From assembly GCA_945861885.1 (NCBI GenBank), contig CAMAVR010000016.1, positions 1-57,081 of the forward strand: a stretch of 57,081 nucleotides of DNA. The letters are read 5' to 3'. This DNA comes from Nannocystis exedens (lineage in GTDB: Bacteria > Myxococcota_A > Polyangia > Polyangiales > Polyangiaceae). Positions 52,858 to 57,081 of the stretch are shown here, one piece after another; position 1 is the stretch's first letter, and each line of letters begins with the position of its first letter. Both the position numbers and the translations under genes were made by a program. The notes beneath the pieces were generated by a model. It was not told the origin of the DNA. It was given only the letters and a program-made list of their open reading frames with translations, and searched no databases.

Positions 52858-54648
52858 ATGTTGCAAAATTGTATTCGACTCTTACTCGGAACTATTGGCC
52901 TCTGTGCAATAGGCGCGTGTGGCGATGTCTCGTCGTCAGAACAGGTCGACGACACCAGCGCACCGGTGCTCGGCGCCGACAGCGGGCCCCCGCCCGTCAT
53001 TTCAATTATGGACGCCCCACTGGGCACGGTGGGCCCGATCATACCGCAGACCGAACGCACAATCTTGGCGCCGCATCGCGTGTATCAATTTCGCGCAGCG
53101 GGATGTTCTGACGCAAAGCCGATCCATTGGAAGCTCATTCATCAACCTCCAGCACCGGCATCTGTCAGTGAAAAGAGCGGGGCAATCGCGACATGGAAGA
53201 TGATTTCGCTCCGTGCGTACAAACTCGAAGTCAACTGCACGCGCGTTTTATCCGATGCTCGTGAAGTAGCTGTTAGCGCAACGATTCCAATTGAAGTTGG
53301 TATAAAAATCACGATTCATGATCGATCTCCAGTTGATGAGACACCGGAAATCGTTCGAGAGCCCGTCACCATTCTGACAAGAGGACGCAGCTATTATTTC
53401 CGTGGCAACGGCTGCACGAAAGACCAACCGTTCAAGTGGGAACTACAGCGACTCACGCCTCCCATAAGCTCGTCCGCAGCTCAGATCTCAGAAATCGCCT
53501 CTTGGACATTCACAAGCGTGGTGTCCCGTAAAATCACGCTTCGATGCGCGCATACCGGTCGGGATGGCAAAGTAACTCAAGCAGTAGCGTCAGCGCTCCT
53601 CGAAGTCCGACCGGAGATCGAAATGCTCGATTCGGAGCAGGGAGCAAAAGGCATTCTTATCCCCAACGAGACAACAAAAGTTGCTGGCGAGACTGGCTAT
53701 ATTTTTCGCCTAACTTGGTGCGCGTCCGACAAGCCCTTCACGTGGACACTGAAACGCACCAACCCATCGCCGGAAACTTTCGCTCCAAAAGCAGCTGCTA
53801 CGTCCGCTTGGAAGTTTCACGGCCCGGCGACGTTCGAGCTGCGCGTTCAGTGCACCAGCGTCGAAGCGAGTGGGTCAAGGCCGATTGAAGCAACGCGCTC
53901 ATTCGAGGTCGTCAACGCAGAGTCGCTTTGGCCGGCCGGTTTCGCGACGCGGTCACCACTCGAATTGACGGCCGACGATTTTCTCGTCGTGCGCAAGTAT
54001 GTTGAGGCATTGATGGAGGTGCCGACGATCGAACCGGCCGATTTTTGCATCCCTTTCTCGGCCCAAAAGATTCTTGCGAACGGCGACTACAAATACGCGT
54101 GCAGGCTCAAAAGATTTAAAGGGCGCTTTGCTCTCTTGTTTGCAAGAAATCCGGCCAACGCTGTCGCTGAGATCACGAAAGAGCTGTCGACGTTAACGGC
54201 GATCCGCGAAGAGACGGCAAAGCTCGGCTTTCCAGTCACAACCGTCCCATTCGACAACCACATCTTGAGCGTTCCGTGCGTTGGCGCCGCCGGGCGCTGC
54301 GCAGGTTACATCGAGCCGTGGTTTGACGATGGGAATTTTCGTCCGTGGCACGGGCTTAAAGAGTCCGAGAGACAACTCCCCCACGTCATGAGTAACGCCG
54401 GATTGTCACCAGAAGGAGTCGCCAGGGCGTGCGCCGAGTTGCGAAACCATCTCGCGGTACTCGGAGCGAACTATTTTATCGCCGATGTTCAAGGGTTTAT
54501 AAAATTCACCGAACCAGAACAAGGGCGTATCCTGCTAACCGACCCGCTCGGTGCGCGGCGAATTCCTAATAAAACTGATGGATGGGAGCCTTCGCGTGCC
54601 GCCAATGTCACCGCTTTGACAGAGCTCATCAAAAAGTGGTGCAAGTAG
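52858..54648 (+). CDS. lipoprotein with three Ig-like repeats and a kinase-like C-terminal domain
   Basis: 596 residues, ATG preceded by GGAGCTACC. Lipobox AIGAC. Three repeats of about 100 residues start near 48, 150 and 254, each with 'Y.FR...C...KPF.W.L' and a 'W.F....Y.L.V.C' end, so a beta-sandwich with one disulfide each is likely. The last 230 residues are different: 'CRLKRFKGRFALLFARNPANAVAEITKELSTLTAIREE' (a possible VAIK-like strand and helix C), 'GYIEPWFDDG' (hinge-like), then 'NYFIADVQGFIKFTEPEQGRILLTDPLG' with Asp residues placed as in kinase catalytic and metal loops. Kinase fold is inferred by pattern only. Confidence 0.75.
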   Translation: MLQNCIRLLLGTIGLCAIGACGDVSSSEQVDDTSAPVLGADSGPPPVISIMDAPLGTVGPIIPQTERTILAPHRVYQFRAAGCSDAKPIHWKLIHQPPAPASVSEKSGAIATWKMISLRAYKLEVNCTRVLSDAREVAVSATIPIEVGIKITIHDRSPVDETPEIVREPVTILTRGRSYYFRGNGCTKDQPFKWELQRLTPPISSSAAQISEIASWTFTSVVSRKITLRCAHTGRDGKVTQAVASALLEVRPEIEMLDSEQGAKGILIPNETTKVAGETGYIFRLTWCASDKPFTWTLKRTNPSPETFAPKAAATSAWKFHGPATFELRVQCTSVEASGSRPIEATRSFEVVNAESLWPAGFATRSPLELTADDFLVVRKYVEALMEVPTIEPADFCIPFSAQKILANGDYKYACRLKRFKGRFALLFARNPANAVAEITKELSTLTAIREETAKLGFPVTTVPFDNHILSVPCVGAAGRCAGYIEPWFDDGNFRPWHGLKESERQLPHVMSNAGLSPEGVARACAELRNHLAVLGANYFIADVQGFIKFTEPEQGRILLTDPLGARRIPNKTDGWEPSRAANVTALTELIKKWCK

Positions 54649-54693
54649 CGCGGCCCCCTTGCTTTTACAGGCTTTCGCTGCAGATTTGTGACG

Positions 54694-55686
54694 ATGACAC
54701 CGGTCACGATCCAATCGACCAATCTCTTCGGCACGTACGGGGCCACGGCAGAGGATAACGGCCGCGTCGTGACGCTCTATCTCGTTCCGATCGGCTCGCA
54801 CGGTGTCGCGCGAGCCGTTTCGGTACGAAATCGAGTCGCCGCCCCTGCGTCGGATGATGGCGCACGACCGCCGCTCATCCCGCGCGAATATGCGCGAGAG
54901 CCGCACAGATCCGAGCAGCTCGCGCCCGATTCAGCGCGCCTTGTCTGGTCAGAGGATGGCGACGGCGTCGCGCTTTTCGAGCGCGATGAACTTGTCGCGT
55001 ACATTCCACCGCCCGGCGAAGGGGCGGAAAAAGGCGGCTATTCGGCGTATACGATCGGCGACTACAAATGGGGCGAAGCGCTGAGCGAACCGGCACGAAA
55101 GCTCGCGACTGAGCGCTTTTTAAAAGCTGAATCGCAATCGCACCAAATTGAAGCGCCGCAATTTTGGAGCGATGCGCATGCATCGATTTTGCGTAAGCTC
55201 GAAAGCCAGTTTGGCCCCCACACTGGCTTTTGGCTTGGCGAATCGGGGAGAATTCCTTCGCTCGCCGTCGCGCAATTTTCTCGCGATGGTGGGAGCACGC
55301 TCTACATCAGTGTCGGCATGAGCGCGCTCGCAATGCCGGGCGGCGGCGAAACGCGCGTCGAAGTCGCGCTCATCACCGACGATGCGCCAGAATGGGCGCC
55401 AAAAACGATCGCATGGCTCGCGCGTTATCCGTGGGCAAACGCCACAGCGATCGCGCATGGCGATATTATTTTAGTGCCGGGGCTCGAACCTGCGTGGTTT
55501 GCCCCAGATTGTTCGGCGATTTTGATTACAAATGCCAACAATTCGTCCCCTATCCCGCTCTTGCTAGGGCACCCGATCACGCTCGATCAGCAGCGATTTG
55601 CTGCGCGTCACGGGGCCGAAGCGCTGATTGCACAACTCTACTCGCCAAGTGCGCCCGTTAACGCCAGTATCACGACGCCCATATGA
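54694..55686 (+). CDS. SUFU (suppressor of fused)-like domain protein
   Basis: 330 residues, no signal peptide. The second half ('EVALITDDAPEWAPKTIAWLARYPWANATAIAHGDIILVP', then 'PLLLGHPITLDQQRFAARHGAEALIAQL') has the order and hydrophobic pattern of bacterial SUFU-domain proteins, whose role is unsettled (some sit in toxin-immunity loci). The N-terminal 110 residues are variable. An upstream GTG (54688) is possible. Its stop overlaps the serA start as ATGA, so both are translated together. Confidence 0.6.
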   Translation: MTPVTIQSTNLFGTYGATAEDNGRVVTLYLVPIGSHGVARAVSVRNRVAAPASDDGARPPLIPREYAREPHRSEQLAPDSARLVWSEDGDGVALFERDELVAYIPPPGEGAEKGGYSAYTIGDYKWGEALSEPARKLATERFLKAESQSHQIEAPQFWSDAHASILRKLESQFGPHTGFWLGESGRIPSLAVAQFSRDGGSTLYISVGMSALAMPGGGETRVEVALITDDAPEWAPKTIAWLARYPWANATAIAHGDIILVPGLEPAWFAPDCSAILITNANNSSPIPLLLGHPITLDQQRFAARHGAEALIAQLYSPSAPVNASITTPI

Positions 55687-56936
55687 CTTCGCCATCAACC
55701 ATCGCGCCCCCTTCGTCGTCCTCGCCTATCGGCGGTGCTGTCCACGTCCTTCTTCTAGAGAACATTCATCCGACGGCGCGCGAGCTGCTGCTCACAGAAG
55801 GTTACTCGCTCGACGTGCAACCTCATGCGATGAAAGAGGACGAGCTCATTCGCAAGCTCCAAGGGGTGCATGTGCTCGGCATTCGGAGCAAGACGCGGCT
55901 GACCGAGCGCGTGTTCGCGAGCGCGCAAGATCTGCTCACCGTCGGCTGTTTTTGCATCGGCACCAACCAGGTCGCTCTCGACAGCGCAAACCATCACGGA
56001 ACGCCTGTTTTTAACGCGCCGTTCAGCAACACGCGCAGCGTCGCAGAGCTCGTCATCGCCGAAGTCATCGCGCTATCGCGTCAACTCGGCGATAGGTCGC
56101 GCGAAGTGCACGCAGGAAGGTGGCGCAAGATCGCCGATGGCTGCTTCGAAGTTCGAGGCAAGACGCTCGGAATCATCGGCTACGGTCACATCGGTTCGCA
56201 AGTCGGTGTCCTCGCCGAAGCCGTGGGGATGAGGGTCATTTTTTATGACGCCGGGTCGAAGCTGCCAATGGGAAACAATCGCCCCGTGGCGTCGCTCGGT
56301 GAGCTTTTAGGCGAAGCCGATTTCGTGACCCTGCACGTCCCAGAGACGCCGCAGACGCGCAACATGATCGGCGCCGCCGAGCTTAAACAGATGCGCAAAT
56401 CGAGCTATTTGCTCAATCTCAGCCGAGGCTCAGTCATCGATATTCCTGCCCTTGCAAACGCGCTAAAAACGCAACATCTGGCCGGAGCGGCGCTCGATGT
56501 TTTTCCGCAAGAGCCCGATTCAAACAGCGACGGTTTTGTCAGCGAGCTGCTCGGGCTCGAAAACGTGATCCTGACGCCTCACATTGGCGGTTCGACAACC
56601 GAAGCACAAGCGGCGATCGGCCGTGAAGTGGCCACGTCGATCATCAAGTTCGTCAACAGCGGGTCGACGATAGGAGCGGTGAACTTCCCGCAAGTCGAGC
56701 TAGCGCCGGCGCGCGATTCGCACCGAATTTTAAACGTGCATCGCAATGTACCCGGCGTTTTACGCGACATTAACCGGATTGTTTCGGACCTGAACACGAA
56801 CATCCGCGCGCAAGTTCTAGCGACCGATCCAGCCATCGGTTACCTGATCATGGATCTCGATCAGGACGTTTCGCTAGATGTTCACCAAGCAATCAAAGCG
56901 CTACCAACAAGCATCAAGTCGCGGATTCTCTACTAG
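55683..56936 (+). CDS. serA: D-3-phosphoglycerate dehydrogenase, ACT-domain type
   Basis: First step of serine synthesis. 417 residues with the E. coli-like layout: substrate domain 'VLGIRSKTRLTE', 'VGCFCIGTNQVALD', 'FNAPFSNTRSVAELVI', NAD loop GYGHIGSQVG, catalytic residues in 'NLSRGSVID', 'DVFPQEP' and H in 'ILTPHIGGST'. The C-terminal ACT domain (about 340-417, 'RILNVHRNVPGVLRDINRIVSDLNTNIRAQ') binds serine for feedback control in the family. Followed at 56947 by the MITE-like repeat. Confidence 0.95.
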   Translation: MTSPSTIAPPSSSSPIGGAVHVLLLENIHPTARELLLTEGYSLDVQPHAMKEDELIRKLQGVHVLGIRSKTRLTERVFASAQDLLTVGCFCIGTNQVALDSANHHGTPVFNAPFSNTRSVAELVIAEVIALSRQLGDRSREVHAGRWRKIADGCFEVRGKTLGIIGYGHIGSQVGVLAEAVGMRVIFYDAGSKLPMGNNRPVASLGELLGEADFVTLHVPETPQTRNMIGAAELKQMRKSSYLLNLSRGSVIDIPALANALKTQHLAGAALDVFPQEPDSNSDGFVSELLGLENVILTPHIGGSTTEAQAAIGREVATSIIKFVNSGSTIGAVNFPQVELAPARDSHRILNVHRNVPGVLRDINRIVSDLNTNIRAQVLATDPAIGYLIMDLDQDVSLDVHQAIKALPTSIKSRILY

Positions 56937-56946
56937 GGTCTGTTTA

Positions 56947-57081
56947 ACAAATCAAAAAAGCCGCAGAATTTGAACAGGGAGGGCGGAAGGGCGGGAGTAT
57001 TTTTAAGGGGGCTGACAGATAGGTTTGGCCAAAATCGTAACCGAAAAGTTTTCCCATCGCGAGCGAATGGATTTGGAAGCG
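56947..57081. repeat. MITE-like element, copy 2 (cut by the window end)
   Basis: Inverted relative to copy 1 at 19503-19664. Shared sequence includes CAGGGAGGGCGGAAGGGCGG, GATAGGTTT, and CCGAAAAGTTTTCCC. The left end and the middle are present; the right terminal repeat would lie beyond the window. Immediately 3' of serA. Confidence 0.8.

Overview
The window reads as chromosomal DNA of a Myxococcota (myxobacteria-like) organism of moderate GC. This is inferred from gene content. About ten proteins have lipoprotein signals. There is a Ser/Thr protein kinase with a membrane anchor, a PEGA/TPR protein, two glycine-rich 'DUF1565-like' surface lipoproteins, a VWA lipoprotein with Cys-rich inserts, a DUF4398-type pair, and a cytosolic protein of the KAEG-tailed Rpn-like family. 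No rRNA, tRNA or CRISPR array was seen. Coding density is very high: no stretch over 300 bases lacks a gene, and the longest gene-poor stretch is about 200 bases (442-646).

Layout. 1-560: the 3' end of a four-helix-bundle gene abuts a broken IS5-type transposase and half a dispersed repeat. 647-7266: a minus-strand respiratory complex I operon (nuoABCD-G-H-I) with a clear promoter and terminator but without nuoE, nuoF or nuoJ-N. 7329-13776: a minus-strand run with a TPR protein, a DUF2400-type protein, a lipoprotein, purA, a membrane protein and a XerC-type recombinase. 13860-19487: a Cys-rich lipoprotein, a cysteine desulfurase and a receiver-histidine kinase (minus), then lnt and another Cys-rich lipoprotein (plus). 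19679-27893: a DUF72 protein, a zinc metalloprotease lipoprotein, aminopeptidase P and a nucleoside-type ABC transporter. 27975-32251: two small genes, threonine ammonia-lyase, a DUF4398 pair, an OmpR-type regulator and an Rpn-like protein. 32328-40320: a VWA lipoprotein, UvrC lacking its C-terminal HhH domain, a lipoprotein of unknown role, a DUF4390-like protein coupled to an Omp85 barrel, and a zeta-class GST. 40340-47079: two glycine-rich lipoproteins bracketing a PEGA/TPR and a single-pass membrane protein, divergent from a Ser/Thr kinase. 47107-56936: a Ski2-like helicase, an amidase, an FAD-linked oxidase, an Ig-repeat lipoprotein with a kinase-like tail, a SUFU-like protein and serA.

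How it fits together. Much of the window serves the envelope: Lnt completes the acylation of the many lipoproteins, an Omp85 protein with its coupled secreted partner handles outer-membrane functions, and the kinase locus looks like a surface system. The rest is core metabolism and repair (complex I, purA, serA, ilvA, iscS-type desulfurase, uvrC). Several short repeat families (a MITE-like element, a long perfect palindrome, a 28-nt GC-rich palindrome and a terminator-hairpin family) sit between genes, mostly at 3' ends. The most unusual items are the kinase-like Ig lipoprotein (52858-54648), the glycine-rich lipoprotein/PEGA/kinase locus, the incomplete nuo operon and the HhH-less UvrC.
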